From Thalassorhabdus alkalitolerans (lineage in GTDB: Bacteria > Bacillota > Bacilli > Bacillales > Marinococcaceae), in the NCBI RefSeq assembly GCF_042656585.1, contig NZ_JBHSPG010000004.1: a stretch of 64,000 bases of DNA, one strand, 5' to 3'. This document shows positions 15,905-25,355 of the stretch, in pieces (positions within the stretch are counted from its first letter, which is position 1; every line of letters begins with the position of its first letter). A program made the translations under genes and the position numbers. The notes below the pieces were generated by a model that made no database searches, was not told the origin of the DNA, and saw nothing but the letters and a program-made list of their open reading frames with translations.

Positions 15905-16621
15905 ATGAGTAAGGAAGCAAGAATATTGGTAGTCGACGATGAGGATCGTATCCGCCGTCTGCTGAAAATGTATTTAGAAAGAGAAAATTATGAAGTTGAG
16001 GAAGCCGATCATGGTGAACTGGCGTTAGAGTTAGCATTAAACGAAGAATACGATCTTATCTTACTGGATATTATGATGCCTGGCATGGATGGAGTAGAAG
16101 TGTGCCAGGAGCTTCGAAAAACAAAAGCGACACCAGTGATCATGCTCACAGCTAAAGGAGAGGAAGCAAACAGGGTGCAAGGGTTTGAAGTCGGAACGGA
16201 TGATTATATTGTGAAGCCATTCAGCCCCCGTGAAGTCGTGTTAAGGGTAAAAGCTCTGCTTAGACGCTCTTCCACAACAAAGTTCCTCCAAACAGAAACG
16301 CAAACAAAGGATGTATTGGTCTTTCCTTATTTAACCATTGATAATGATGCCCATAGAGTATCGGTTGAAGGTGAAGTGATAAACCTGACTCCAAAAGAGT
16401 ATGAACTTCTTTACTACCTTGCTCAGTCGCCAGATAAAGTCTTTTCACGAGAGCAGCTGTTAAAAGATGTATGGAACTATGACTTTTTCGGCGACTTGAG
16501 AACAGTAGATACTCATATAAAAAGGCTCCGTGAAAAACTAAGCCGCGTGTCAGAAAATGCTGCAAATATGATTTCTACCGTATGGGGAGTAGGTTACAAA
16601 TTTGAGGCTGTGAACGAATAA
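15905..16621 (+). CDS. resD: Response regulator ResD (OmpR/PhoB type)
   Basis: ResD activates genes for aerobic and anaerobic respiration, including the res genes themselves. The 238-residue product has a receiver domain (residues about 6-120) with acidic residues D11, D12 and phospho-acceptor D55 in LILLDIMMPGMDG, then LTAKGEE and DYIVKPFSP. A C-terminal winged-helix domain follows (INLTPKEYELLYYLAQSPDKVFSREQLL ... DTHIKRLREKL). It has the ribosome-binding site AGGAGG and its stop overlaps the resE start (TAATG). Confidence 0.95.
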   Translation: MSKEARILVVDDEDRIRRLLKMYLERENYEVEEADHGELALELALNEEYDLILLDIMMPGMDGVEVCQELRKTKATPVIMLTAKGEEANRVQGFEVGTDDYIVKPFSPREVVLRVKALLRRSSTTKFLQTETQTKDVLVFPYLTIDNDAHRVSVEGEVINLTPKEYELLYYLAQSPDKVFSREQLLKDVWNYDFFGDLRTVDTHIKRLREKLSRVSENAANMISTVWGVGYKFEAVNE

Positions 16622-18402
16622 TGCTGTGGAGAAGCGTTGTTGGTAAGCTTTGGCTTACCATTCTTTTACTTGTATCAGTCGTCCTGCTTCTCCTGACAGT
16701 TCTTCTCCTGCAGTTTTTTGAAGGGTTCCATATAAATGAGGCGGAAGAGCAGCTGACAAATCATGCGAATGTAATCGCTTCTTTAATGGAGGAGTATGAT
16801 GACGACATAGAAGCACTTGAAACAATCGAAGGGATCGCCGCCTCATACGAAACGAGGCTGACAATCTTTGAAGGCACGGAACACATCTGGTCCTCAACCG
16901 CTGAGGACCCTTATAATGTCTACCTGCCCTCAGACATTTTCTTAGAAAATGAGATCCTCTCAAGGGTCATTACTGAAAATGAAAGTGTCGTCACCCACGG
17001 GGATTTTCCGGTATATGAAAATGGTGAGGAAATCCATAATGAGATCTTTGTGGTCGGTATCCCTCTGGAAATGGGAGAGGACGATGGCGCATTATTTCTT
17101 TATCAGTCTCTTGCTGTAATAGAGGATACGACAGGAGTGACAAGGCAGATTATCCTTCTTTCTGCGGGAATTGCTATTATTTTAACGACTATTTTTGCAT
17201 TTTTTCTCTCAAGCCGGATTACTGCCCCCCTCCGAAAAATGAGGCAGGTCACACTTGAAGTAGCAGAAGGGAAGTTTGACACAAAGGTTCCAACACTCAC
17301 TAACGATGAAATCGGGCAGCTTGCTAATGCCTTTAACCGAATGCGCCGGGAACTAAACAGAAGCGTAACCCAGGTTAATCAAGAAAAAGAGCAGCTTTCC
17401 CGAGTCCTAAGCAGTATGGCCGACGGGGTAGTAACGATTGACCGCAAAGGAAGCATTTTGATTACTAACCCTCCTGCAGATCGTTTTCTTCAGGCCTATT
17501 ATTATGAAATGGGTGGAGAATTAACACTGGAAAAGCTGCCAAAGGATATGAAAAAGCTCTTTCAGCAGGTAGTGGCGATCGAGCGGGAACAAGTAACGGA
17601 AATTGATTTGCAAGGACGGCACTATGCGATTATTATGACACCTCTATATGATGGCACCTTTGTGAGAGGGGTCGTTGTGCTGATAAGAGACATGACAGAG
17701 GAGAAGCAGCACGATAAGCTGAGAAAAGACTTTATTGCCAATGTCTCCCATGAGCTAAGAACCCCGATATCGATGCTTCAAGGGTATAGTGAGGCAATTA
17801 TTGATGATATTGCAGCTACAGATGAGGAGAAAAAGGAGCTTGGCCAGATTATATATGAAGAGTCTCTCCGAATGGGTAGACTGGTCAATGAGCTTCTTGA
17901 TATTGCCCGTATGGAGGCCGGCCATATTCAATTAAATAAAGAACCGATTCAGATCCATGAAATGAGCGCAAAAATAACCAGAAAGTTTCACGGTCTGGCT
18001 AAAGAAGCGGGAGTCAATCTTCAAACCGAAGTTACCGGCGAAGAGCCTGTGATGGATGTTGATCCAGACAGATATGAGCAGGTGCTGACGAACTTAATTC
18101 ATAACGCCATTCGTCATACGGAGGCTGGCGGAACCGTGACACTTCGTGTGGAAACAGACAAATCCGGAGTTACTGTTGATGTGGAGGACACTGGGTCAGG
18201 TATACCAGAAGAAGACCTGCCCTTTGTGTTCGAACGTTTTTATAAGGCGGATAAAGCCAGAACCCGGGGCCGCTCAGGAACGGGCCTTGGCCTTGCTATC
18301 GCAAAGAATATTGTGGAGGGACACAACGGCCAGATTTCTGCTCACAGTAAAGTGGAGGAGGGTACGACTTTTACCTTTCATATACCAAGAGAAGACATTT
18401 AA
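16621..18402 (+). CDS. resE: Sensor histidine kinase ResE
   Basis: ResE phosphorylates ResD in response to oxygen limitation or redox state. The 593-residue protein has a membrane helix at about residues 10-32, an outer domain rich in acidic residues, a second helix near 178-200 and a HAMP linker (to about 250). A PAS domain follows at about 255-360, then the phospho-acceptor H377 in FIANVSHELRTP, and an ATPase domain with NLIHNAIRHTEAGG, DTGSGIPEEDLPFVFERFYK and GTGLGLAIAKNIVEGH. Domain order matches B. subtilis ResE. It forms one operon with resD. Confidence 0.95.
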   Translation: MLWRSVVGKLWLTILLLVSVVLLLLTVLLLQFFEGFHINEAEEQLTNHANVIASLMEEYDDDIEALETIEGIAASYETRLTIFEGTEHIWSSTAEDPYNVYLPSDIFLENEILSRVITENESVVTHGDFPVYENGEEIHNEIFVVGIPLEMGEDDGALFLYQSLAVIEDTTGVTRQIILLSAGIAIILTTIFAFFLSSRITAPLRKMRQVTLEVAEGKFDTKVPTLTNDEIGQLANAFNRMRRELNRSVTQVNQEKEQLSRVLSSMADGVVTIDRKGSILITNPPADRFLQAYYYEMGGELTLEKLPKDMKKLFQQVVAIEREQVTEIDLQGRHYAIIMTPLYDGTFVRGVVVLIRDMTEEKQHDKLRKDFIANVSHELRTPISMLQGYSEAIIDDIAATDEEKKELGQIIYEESLRMGRLVNELLDIARMEAGHIQLNKEPIQIHEMSAKITRKFHGLAKEAGVNLQTEVTGEEPVMDVDPDRYEQVLTNLIHNAIRHTEAGGTVTLRVETDKSGVTVDVEDTGSGIPEEDLPFVFERFYKADKARTRGRSGTGLGLAIAKNIVEGHNGQISAHSKVEEGTTFTFHIPREDI

Positions 18403-18472
18403 AAACCCCGAAGTTATTTGTCTTCGTAGTGCTGTTGAAAAGAGAATTATTTTGGCATGGTAATAAAGAAGG

Positions 18473-18502
18473 GAGAGGGCAGCACAGGCTGAAAGCCCTC
18501 TC
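18473..18502 (+). terminator. Weak hairpin after resE
   Basis: GAGAGGGC and GCCCTCTC form an 8-bp GC-rich stem with a 14-base loop, 70 bases after resE. There is no clean T-run, so it may attenuate or end transcription only partly. Confidence 0.4.
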
Positions 18503-18564
18503 AGTCTTTGTCCGATGAACACTTACAAGCTCCATACAAAAGTTCAGGGAAAGGAGGGGGCACA

Positions 18565-19296
18565 TTGAGAGAATGGTACGAAGAAAGCTTTCAGGAAGAC
18601 TACCTGAGAATTTATGATCACAGGGATGAACAAAAAGCAGCTCGGGAGCTTGAAGCATTAATGTCCTATATTCCTCTTCAAAAAAAGATGACAGTGCTGG
18701 ATCTGTGCTGTGGTCATGGACGCCATTGCCGATGGCTTGCCCGTAAGGATTTTGACGTAACCGGGGTTGATCTATCAGCTGTTTTATTGAAAAAAGCGAT
18801 TGACTTGACCAGTGATCTTTCCATTAAATACATGCGTGCGGATGTAAGAAATATTCAATTTCGCAATGAATATGATGCTGTATTTAATTTATTTACAAGT
18901 TTTGGTTATTTTCCGGATGATGAAGAAAATGAGCTTGTTTTTAAAAATGCCTATCAAGCATTAAAGCCTGGGGGCTGGTTTTTATTTGACTATTTAAATC
19001 CTGAGTATGTTACGAAAAACCTAGTAGCAGTGGATGAATCAAATAAGGACGGCCTTCGCATCAGGCAGCAGAGGAAAATTGAGAATGGGTTTGTTGCGAA
19101 AACGATTACAATTTACGAAAATGAGTCTAAAAGAGAATACCTGGAACGAGTGAAGCTTTATTCTTCAGAGGAGCTTAAAAGTATGCTTGAAAGCAGCGGT
19201 TTCACTATTCAATCTCACTTTGGGGATTATGATGCTTCCCCTTACCAAACCGCCACATCTCCTCGACAAATTTTTATTTGCCATAAGGAGAAATAA
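18565..19296 (+). CDS. Class I SAM-dependent methyltransferase
   Basis: The 243-residue product has a Rossmann-type methyltransferase core. Motif I is VLDLCCGHGRHCRWLA (about residues 41-56), followed by DVTGVDLSAVLLKKA, YMRADVRNIQF and FNLFTSFGYF. Substrate is not identifiable; similar proteins are annotated generically in Bacillaceae. The start is TTG 18565, spaced 6 bases after AAAGGAGGGGG (18551-18561). It replaces sigX-rsiX, which follow resE in B. subtilis, and lies directly upstream of the cobalamin riboswitch, though nothing shows a role in cobalamin metabolism. Confidence 0.8.
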   Translation: MREWYEESFQEDYLRIYDHRDEQKAARELEALMSYIPLQKKMTVLDLCCGHGRHCRWLARKDFDVTGVDLSAVLLKKAIDLTSDLSIKYMRADVRNIQFRNEYDAVFNLFTSFGYFPDDEENELVFKNAYQALKPGGWFLFDYLNPEYVTKNLVAVDESNKDGLRIRQQRKIENGFVAKTITIYENESKREYLERVKLYSSEELKSMLESSGFTIQSHFGDYDASPYQTATSPRQIFICHKEK

Positions 19297-19327
19297 AGGG
19301 AAAATGAAAAATTTGCTGAAAAAGCAT

Positions 19328-19356
19328 CTTTTCAAACAAAAAATATCCTGTATACT
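19328..19356 (+). promoter_or_regulatory. SigA-type promoter for the cobalamin operon leader
   Basis: CTTTTC (19328-19333), 17 bases, then TATACT (19351-19356). The predicted transcription start near 19363 lies about 25 bases before the riboswitch aptamer. The -35 is weak. Confidence 0.5.
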
Positions 19357-19387
19357 TTGAATATGGAGAAAACAAAATACCGTTCAC

Positions 19388-19565
19388 ATCTATGGTCAAT
19401 TTCCTATCAAGGGAAATGTTAAAAGGGAAGCCCGGTGAAAATCCGGCACGGTCCCGCCACTGTATACGCGTGGAACGCCTATCAAGCCACTGTCTGCTAG
19501 AAGCAGGTTGGGAAGGCAGGCTGATCCAGAACGCGGAAGTCAGGAGACCTGCCTTAGATGAATAT
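19388..19565 (+). ncRNA. Cobalamin (AdoCbl) riboswitch
   Basis: Core landmarks of the cobalamin aptamer occur in order: TTAAAAGGGAA (19419-19429), CCGGTGAAAATCCGG, CGGTCCCGCCACTGTA, a GCCACTG segment, GGGAAGG, and the B12-box-like GAAGTCAGGAGACCTGCC (about 19536-19553). A hairpin with a T-run follows at 19652, so control is probably by transcription termination when cobalamin binds. It stands before the B12 uptake and salvage operon, the expected target. Confidence 0.95.
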
Positions 19566-19651
19566 ATGCCAGGCCTTCGAGGAAAAGGTGGAAGCAGACG
19601 TGGTAACTGCCTTACGGCTGTCTTACAGTGACTTAGGTTATACACATGTAT

Positions 19652-19684
19652 GCTCTCCTTTTTGAAAAAGGGGAGCTTTTTTTT
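19652..19684 (+). terminator. Riboswitch expression-platform terminator
   Basis: GCTCTCCTTTTT pairs with AAAAAGGGGAGC (one G-T pair) and is followed by eight T residues. It lies between the cobalamin aptamer and btuF. Confidence 0.85.
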
Positions 19685-19785
19685 GCATCTATAGGATGTT
19701 ATTGACCAAAAAACAGGAAAAGCTGCCGTATCGAGTCCTTTCACCATTATAGAGAAAGAACGGAAAGTAAAAGGAGAGACAAAGA

Positions 19786-20817
19786 GTGAGAAAACAATGG
19801 GTAATGGGTACGTCAGTACTTTTAGTAATGAGTTTAGCAGCATGCGGAGAGACAGAGGATACAGGAGAAGAAGCTGCCGAGGATACGACTGAAGAATCTA
19901 TGGAAGAAGAGGCAGCTGAGGAGCCGCAAGAAGACACTGATGCCGACGGAGAAGACGGTGCAGAAGCCGATTTTCCAGTGACGATTGAAGATGCTGTTGG
20001 TGAAGAAGTTACAATTGAGGAAGAGCCTCAAAGAATTGTCAGCTTGATTCCGAGCAATACAGAGACTGCTTTTGCATTAGGAGCCGGAGATCGCATTGTG
20101 GGAGTTACTGACAACGATACATACCCGGAAGAAGTGAATGATATTCAGAGTGTAGGCGGGATGGAATTCGATGTGGAAACCATTTTGTCATTAGAGCCTG
20201 ATCTTGTTCTGGCTCATGAGTCATCCGCTCACTTCAGTGAGGAAGGTTTCAATCAATTGCAGGAGGCAGATATAACCGTTTTATTTGTAAATGAAGCTTC
20301 TGGCTTTGATGATGCTTACGATTCAATTGAAATGATCGGTGCGGCCACAGGGACGTATGAGGAGGCTGAAACGCTTGTAGCTGAGATGCAGGAAGGTGTT
20401 AACGAGCTCCAGGAACAAGCCCAGGAAATATCCGAGGATGAAAGACAAACAGTCTGGCTTGAGGTGGGGCCGGCTCCAGAAATTTATACTACTGGTACAA
20501 ACACCTTTTTACATGAGATTCTGGAAATGATCAATGCTGAAAATGCTGCCCAAAATGAAGAGGGGTGGGTTCAGTACAGTGAAGAAGATGTTATCGCCTT
20601 AAATCCCGATGTGATCATTACAACCTATGGTTTTTATGTGGAAGATCCTGAAGAAGAAATTCTTTCACGATCAGGCTGGAGTGACATTCCAGCTGTAGAA
20701 AATGAAAGAATTTACGATGTACATGCAGATAAAGTTACAAGACCAGGACCTCGTTTAGTAGACGGTGCTGAAGCAATTGCTGAGCTGGTTTATCCTGATG
20801 TCTTTAACAACGAATAA
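19786..20817 (+). CDS. btuF: Vitamin B12 ABC transporter, substrate-binding lipoprotein BtuF
   Basis: BtuF captures corrinoids outside the cell and delivers them to BtuCD. The 343-residue product has a lipoprotein signal ending in AAC with lipidated Cys20, then a very acidic linker (about residues 21-65, mostly Glu and Asp). A periplasmic-binding-protein fold follows: RIVSLIPSNTETAFALGAGDRIVGVTDNDTYPEE, then LSLEPDLVLAHES. Position right behind a cobalamin riboswitch and before a permease and ATPase distinguishes it from siderophore-binding relatives. The start is GTG 19786 with AAAGGAGAG upstream. Confidence 0.92.
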   Translation: MRKQWVMGTSVLLVMSLAACGETEDTGEEAAEDTTEESMEEEAAEEPQEDTDADGEDGAEADFPVTIEDAVGEEVTIEEEPQRIVSLIPSNTETAFALGAGDRIVGVTDNDTYPEEVNDIQSVGGMEFDVETILSLEPDLVLAHESSAHFSEEGFNQLQEADITVLFVNEASGFDDAYDSIEMIGAATGTYEEAETLVAEMQEGVNELQEQAQEISEDERQTVWLEVGPAPEIYTTGTNTFLHEILEMINAENAAQNEEGWVQYSEEDVIALNPDVIITTYGFYVEDPEEEILSRSGWSDIPAVENERIYDVHADKVTRPGPRLVDGAEAIAELVYPDVFNNE

Positions 20818-21838
20818 AAAAAAGTGGGCTGCTTATGGAGGGAGTGTTCTCTTCCTTTTTGCAGCCCTTATTATTGGTATTTCAATTGGCAGTATTGGAA
20901 TTCCTTTTTCAACGACAGTGATAGTTCTTCTTCAGGAAGGTGCCGGGATACCACTAGGCGCTGACATCGATTCCGTTACGCGAAACATTATTTTGGATAT
21001 CCGTCTTCCTCGCGTAACTCTTGCCCTTTTGGTAGGGGCGTCTCTAGCCATGGCAGGATCTGCTTTTCAGGGATTTTTAAAAAATCCCCTGGCAGATCCA
21101 TTCACACTGGGTGTATCATCCGGGGCAGCTCTTGGTGCTGTGATTGTTCTTTTTCTTGGGCTTTCTCTCCCGCTGATTGGAGCTTTTACTCTTCCTTTTG
21201 TCAGTGTGATCTCCGGATTTTTGACTCTTTTTCTAGTCCTGTTTTTTGCCAGGATTGTGCAAAAGAATTTAGCTACAGAAACTATTATTTTAGCCGGAAT
21301 CATATTCAGTTCATTTCTAGGATCGTTGATGTCTCTTTTGATTGCATTAACAGGTGAGGAACTTCGCCAGATCATAACCTGGCTGATGGGGAGTGTATCA
21401 ATGAGAGGGTGGAGTCATGTCCTTCTTATGCTTCCTTTCTTTATAACAGGAGCTGTTATTTTGTTTGCAAACAGCAGAGAACTGAATGCAATGGTTTTTG
21501 GTGAAGAGACAGCTAAAACGTTAGGAGTAAATACAGAAGCAAGAAAGATTTCCATCTTACTTGGAGCATCCTTGTTAACAGGGTCAGCAGTAGCGGTCTC
21601 AGGAACGATTGGATTTGTCGGACTGGTTATACCTCACCTGGTCCGTCTGTTGTTTGGAGCTGACCACCGTCATCATTTACCGTTATCGCTACTGATAGGA
21701 GGGGGATTTCTCGTATTAACAGACATGGCAGCAAGGACTCTGATTGCCCCGACGGAACTCCCTATTGGTGTATTAACAGCAATCATTGGTGCTCCTGTTT
21801 TTGGATTGCTTCTCCTGAGAGAACGCAAAAAGCTTTAA
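20798..21838 (+). CDS. btuC: Vitamin B12 ABC transporter permease BtuC (FecCD family)
   Basis: This permease forms the membrane channel of the B12 importer. The 346-residue product has about nine to ten membrane helices and family motifs: RLPRVTLALLVGASLAMAGSAFQGFLKNPLADPFTLGVSSGAALGA, GTIGFVGLVIPHLVRLLFGADHRHHLPLS and LPIGVLTAIIGAPVFGLLL. The first in-frame ATG giving a normal N-terminus is 20798, which overlaps the end of btuF by 20 bases, so translation is probably coupled; no strong ribosome-binding site is visible. Confidence 0.92.
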   Translation: MSLTTNKKKWAAYGGSVLFLFAALIIGISIGSIGIPFSTTVIVLLQEGAGIPLGADIDSVTRNIILDIRLPRVTLALLVGASLAMAGSAFQGFLKNPLADPFTLGVSSGAALGAVIVLFLGLSLPLIGAFTLPFVSVISGFLTLFLVLFFARIVQKNLATETIILAGIIFSSFLGSLMSLLIALTGEELRQIITWLMGSVSMRGWSHVLLMLPFFITGAVILFANSRELNAMVFGEETAKTLGVNTEARKISILLGASLLTGSAVAVSGTIGFVGLVIPHLVRLLFGADHRHHLPLSLLIGGGFLVLTDMAARTLIAPTELPIGVLTAIIGAPVFGLLLLRERKKL

Positions 21839-21860
21839 GCAGAAAAGGAGGTGCAGAAAC

Positions 21861-23336
21861 GTGCTGACGATTGAACATATCTCCGGTGGTTATACAAATA
21901 AAGAAGATGTCGTAAAGGACATTAACCTTAACATTAACAAAGGGGAAATCTTTGGAATACTAGGTCCAAATGGAAGCGGAAAGTCCACGTTATTAAAAAT
22001 CCTTCATGCCGCCCTTTCTTCCTCTTCAGGAAGAGTTCTTCTCGGTGACAAGGATATTATGGATTACTCCTCGAAAGAACTGGCAAAAAAAATGGCGGTA
22101 CTCCCCCAGCATGCAGAGACTGCCTTCTCCTATAGTGTCAGACAGGTTGTGGAGCTTGGGAGATATCCTTATCAAAAGGGGTGGCTTGGTTTAACCACAT
22201 CAGCTGATGAAGAAGTCATCCACCAAGCAATGCAGGAAACCAATGTCCTTCACTTTGCGGAGAAGTCGGTTAGCCAGTTAAGCGGCGGTGAGAAGCAAAG
22301 AGTAATGCTTGCCAGAGCGCTGGCCCAGGAACCAGACATATTATTGCTTGATGAGCCTACCAATCATTTGGATGTTTCTTTTCAAATGAGCCTGCTCGAC
22401 ACGCTGAAAAGCTGGACACGTGAAAAAGGGTTAACGGTAGTGGCAGTTCTCCACGATTTAAATATGGCTTCTATGTATTGTCACAGAGTGCTTCTCATGG
22501 ATAAAGGGAAAGAAAAGGCTCTCGGTCCCCCTGCCAAGGTGATGGAAGGAAATCTGCTGGAGGAAGTTTACGAAACGGCCATTACACGAAAGGAACATCC
22601 GGATGTACCCAGCCCCCTTCTTTCACTTACTCCTAGTAAAGAGGAGAGATCTATGAACGTGCTGACAAATATTGAAAAGAAGACAACTGAGGAAATCATT
22701 CACCTTAGTGTACCGTTTCCCTTTAAAACTTGTTCTTCAGCAGTTATCGGATCAGGAATAGGATGGGCCAGCCATTTTGTTAACCGGCACGTCCCTTATG
22801 ATTATCATTGTGATAATACGGAAGAAGAGTTTCGTCAGTTCTTACAACAAAGAGATATTGACGATGCAGATACTGTAGGCATGATGACCGCAGCTGTTCT
22901 GGAAGACGCCGCCTTCCGCAGATTTTCTACTGAGGATGCAGATTTGCTGATCATGGTAACGGCAGGCACCTCCAATGCCGTTGATGCAGCTCGAGCACAT
23001 ACTCATCAATCCGTTAAAGAAACAGCGGGCACAATTAATATGTGGGTGTTTATAGACGGCACGCTTCCTGATGCCGCCTTTGTTCAGGCTTTAATGACCG
23101 CTACGGAAGCGAAAGCAAAATCTCTTGCAGACTTCGGGATAATGGATGAGAGAACAAAAACGATTGCGACAGGCACGTCTACGGATAGTATCGTGGTGGC
23201 GGCAAGCCAGCAGGGAAAGACGCATGAGTATGGGGGAACGGTTACGCCTCTTGGCCGCCAAATCGGAAGAGGGGTTTATGAAGCTGTGACAGAATCGCTT
23301 TCTGCCTATTTTCGCAGGAAGGAAACAATGGCTTGA
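21861..23336 (+). CDS. btuD: BtuD-CbiZ fusion: B12 ABC transporter ATPase with adenosylcobinamide amidohydrolase
   Basis: Residues 1-about 260 are an ABC ATPase: Walker A GPNGSGKST near residue 35, signature LSGGEKQRVMLARAL, and Walker B DILLLDEPTNHLD. Residues about 270-491 match CbiZ, which hydrolyses adenosylcobinamide to adenosylcobyric acid so that corrinoids with foreign lower ligands can be remade (VIGSGIGWASHFVNRHVPYDYHCDN, TVGMMTAAVLEDAAF, VTAGTSNAVDAARAH). Fusion of these two is known for YvrA-type proteins of Bacillus. It couples uptake with salvage. GTG start with AGGAGGTG; the stop overlaps cbiB. Confidence 0.92.
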   Translation: MLTIEHISGGYTNKEDVVKDINLNINKGEIFGILGPNGSGKSTLLKILHAALSSSSGRVLLGDKDIMDYSSKELAKKMAVLPQHAETAFSYSVRQVVELGRYPYQKGWLGLTTSADEEVIHQAMQETNVLHFAEKSVSQLSGGEKQRVMLARALAQEPDILLLDEPTNHLDVSFQMSLLDTLKSWTREKGLTVVAVLHDLNMASMYCHRVLLMDKGKEKALGPPAKVMEGNLLEEVYETAITRKEHPDVPSPLLSLTPSKEERSMNVLTNIEKKTTEEIIHLSVPFPFKTCSSAVIGSGIGWASHFVNRHVPYDYHCDNTEEEFRQFLQQRDIDDADTVGMMTAAVLEDAAFRRFSTEDADLLIMVTAGTSNAVDAARAHTHQSVKETAGTINMWVFIDGTLPDAAFVQALMTATEAKAKSLADFGIMDERTKTIATGTSTDSIVVAASQQGKTHEYGGTVTPLGRQIGRGVYEAVTESLSAYFRRKETMA

Positions 23337-24292
23337 TGATGTATCATTTGATGGCACTGACCGGAGCGGTGCTGCTCGATCGTTTCCTGGGTGATCCTCA
23401 TTCAAAAGCGCACCCGGTGGTAGTAATGGGTACTCTCATTTCTTTTTTAGAAAAGAAATTAAATAAGGGCACTTTTTTAAAAGCCAGAGGGGGAGTTCTC
23501 CTTTTTATTGTCTGCCTTTGTACCCTTGGTGTCATATCAGCCGCTGTTGTTGTCGCTTACAGCATCCATCCAGTCGTTGGTGTACTTACTGAGACTGTGC
23601 TGATTTGGCTTGCGATCGGACAGAGAAGTTTAGAAAAAGCGGCTGAAAATATTGCCAAGCCTCTAAGAGAGGGAGACACAAATGAGGCTCGCAGACAGAC
23701 TGCGATGATCGTTTCCCGGGATACAGAGACGATGCAAGAAAAGGATATGGTAAGGTCGGCTGTGGAGAGTGTGGGCGAAAATACGTCTGACGGTGTAACA
23801 GCGCCTCTCTTCTATGCCCTTATTGGAGGAGCTCCTCTTGCTTACCTTTATCGTGTCATTAATACGTGTGATGCAATGGTCGGTTACAAAACAAGCAAAT
23901 ACCTTCATTTTGGCTGGGCAGCTGCCAGGGCAGATGATCTGGCAAATATTGTTCCGGCACGGCTGACTGCTTTATTAATGGTGATAAGTGCTGGCGCTGG
24001 CAAACCTCTCTCTACTTTCGAAAGCATGAAAGGAACCATGAGAGACGCAAAGCTTCATGACAGCCCAAACAGCGGGTATGGGGAAGCTGCCATGGCATAC
24101 ATACTAGGTGTTACTCTTGGCGGGGAGACTAGGTATCACGGTAAAATGGTATCCAGGCCTCATTTTGGCAGGGGAACAAAAGAACTTGCTCCTGATCGAA
24201 TTTTAGAAGCCGTTCATATCATGAAAAAGACAGTAGCAGTATTTATACTTTTTTGCTGGTTAATAGGAGGAGTTGTCTATGCATTGGCCTGA
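23336..24292 (+). CDS. cbiB: Adenosylcobinamide-phosphate synthase CbiB
   Basis: CbiB joins (R)-1-amino-2-propanol O-phosphate to adenosylcobyric acid to give adenosylcobinamide phosphate. The 318-residue membrane protein has DRFLGDPHSKAHPVVVMGTLI near the N-terminus and the conserved AVESVGENTSDGVTAPLFYALIGGAPLAYLYRVINTCDAMVGYKTSKY. The C-terminal part carries SPNSGYGEAAMAYILGVTLGG. It follows CbiZ directly (the ATG shares a base with the upstream stop) and uses the product of CbiZ. A neighbouring TTG (23333) or ATG (23339) start cannot be excluded. Confidence 0.93.
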   Translation: MMYHLMALTGAVLLDRFLGDPHSKAHPVVVMGTLISFLEKKLNKGTFLKARGGVLLFIVCLCTLGVISAAVVVAYSIHPVVGVLTETVLIWLAIGQRSLEKAAENIAKPLREGDTNEARRQTAMIVSRDTETMQEKDMVRSAVESVGENTSDGVTAPLFYALIGGAPLAYLYRVINTCDAMVGYKTSKYLHFGWAAARADDLANIVPARLTALLMVISAGAGKPLSTFESMKGTMRDAKLHDSPNSGYGEAAMAYILGVTLGGETRYHGKMVSRPHFGRGTKELAPDRILEAVHIMKKTVAVFILFCWLIGGVVYALA

Positions 24293-25355
24293 ACACGGAG
24301 CGATGCCAAATGAATTAGCCAGAAGACTTGGTACCTCAGTACCCCAGGACATTCTTGATTTCAGTGTAAACACGAATCCCTTTGGACCACCTGATTCGTT
24401 TAGAGAGTTATGGCCGTCCTGGATGGAAGCAGCCTTTTATTATCCTCACCCCCAGGGCGAGGATGTAAGAAAGGCTATAGCAGAAGCTGCAGGAGTAAGG
24501 AAAGAGGAAGTGTTAGCTGGCAACGGGGGATCGGAGATTATCTTTCTTCTTGCCCGATTATATAAAGATAAAACCGTACTCTTAATAGAGCCTTCCTTTG
24601 CAGAATACCGCACGGCTTTAGAGGCAAACGAAGCAAGGATTAAAACAATCATGGCCCAAGAAGAAAACCAGTGGCAGCCTTCCCTGCATGATTTTCTTGG
24701 GGCACTTTCCAGTGTTGATGCCGTGTTTTTCTCTCATCCCAATAACCCCACTGGTGTTTCCTATGGGGAGGAACTGCTGCGACAAATGTTTCAAGCCTGT
24801 CATGATAGGGATATTGATATAGTCTGCGATGAAGCATTTTACGATTTTACCGTTAATCATCGCCATTTATTATCCTGGAGACACACCTTCCCCACCCTGA
24901 TCATTATCCGTTCAATGACAAAAATGTTTTCAATACCCGGGTTAAGAGCGGGGTATCTGATTGCTTCACCTGATAAAGTAAGACAAGCAGAGAAGCTTAT
25001 GCCTGCATGGAGCGTAAATAATATAGCGGGATGCGCGATAAAACAAGCATTCAAAGAACAGAGTTTTACAGACGCATCAGTAAACATGATTGCCACAGAG
25101 CGTGAGCGGATGAAAACCAAACTGGAAGAACTGGGCTTTGTCATTTCTCCTGCAACTGTAAACTATTACCTTCTTCGAGAAGACCCTGCTAAAGATTTAT
25201 TACCTTTGATTACCTTCCTGTCCGAGAAAGGAATTCATGTGCGACACACCTACAATTTCTCTGGTTTGAATGGGAGCTACATACGAATGGCAGTAAAAAA
25301 GAATGAAGAAAACAACCGTCTCCTGGCAGCCCTGCAAGGATGGAAAGAGCGATGA
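24279..25355 (+). CDS. cobD: Threonine-phosphate decarboxylase CobD (PLP-dependent)
   Basis: CobD decarboxylates L-threonine O-3-phosphate to give the aminopropanol phosphate used by CbiB. The 358-residue class I/II aminotransferase-fold protein starts HWPEHGAMPNELARRLG, then ILDFSVNTNPFGPP, typical of CobD. The PLP lysine is K215 in SMTKMFSIPGLRAGY. Other fold motifs are HPNNPTG and DEAFYDF. The start is ATG 24279 behind GGAGGAG, 14 bases inside the end of cbiB. HisC-like aminotransferases are similar, but the neighbourhood and N-terminal motif favour CobD. Confidence 0.92.
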   Translation: MHWPEHGAMPNELARRLGTSVPQDILDFSVNTNPFGPPDSFRELWPSWMEAAFYYPHPQGEDVRKAIAEAAGVRKEEVLAGNGGSEIIFLLARLYKDKTVLLIEPSFAEYRTALEANEARIKTIMAQEENQWQPSLHDFLGALSSVDAVFFSHPNNPTGVSYGEELLRQMFQACHDRDIDIVCDEAFYDFTVNHRHLLSWRHTFPTLIIIRSMTKMFSIPGLRAGYLIASPDKVRQAEKLMPAWSVNNIAGCAIKQAFKEQSFTDASVNMIATERERMKTKLEELGFVISPATVNYYLLREDPAKDLLPLITFLSEKGIHVRHTYNFSGLNGSYIRMAVKKNEENNRLLAALQGWKER

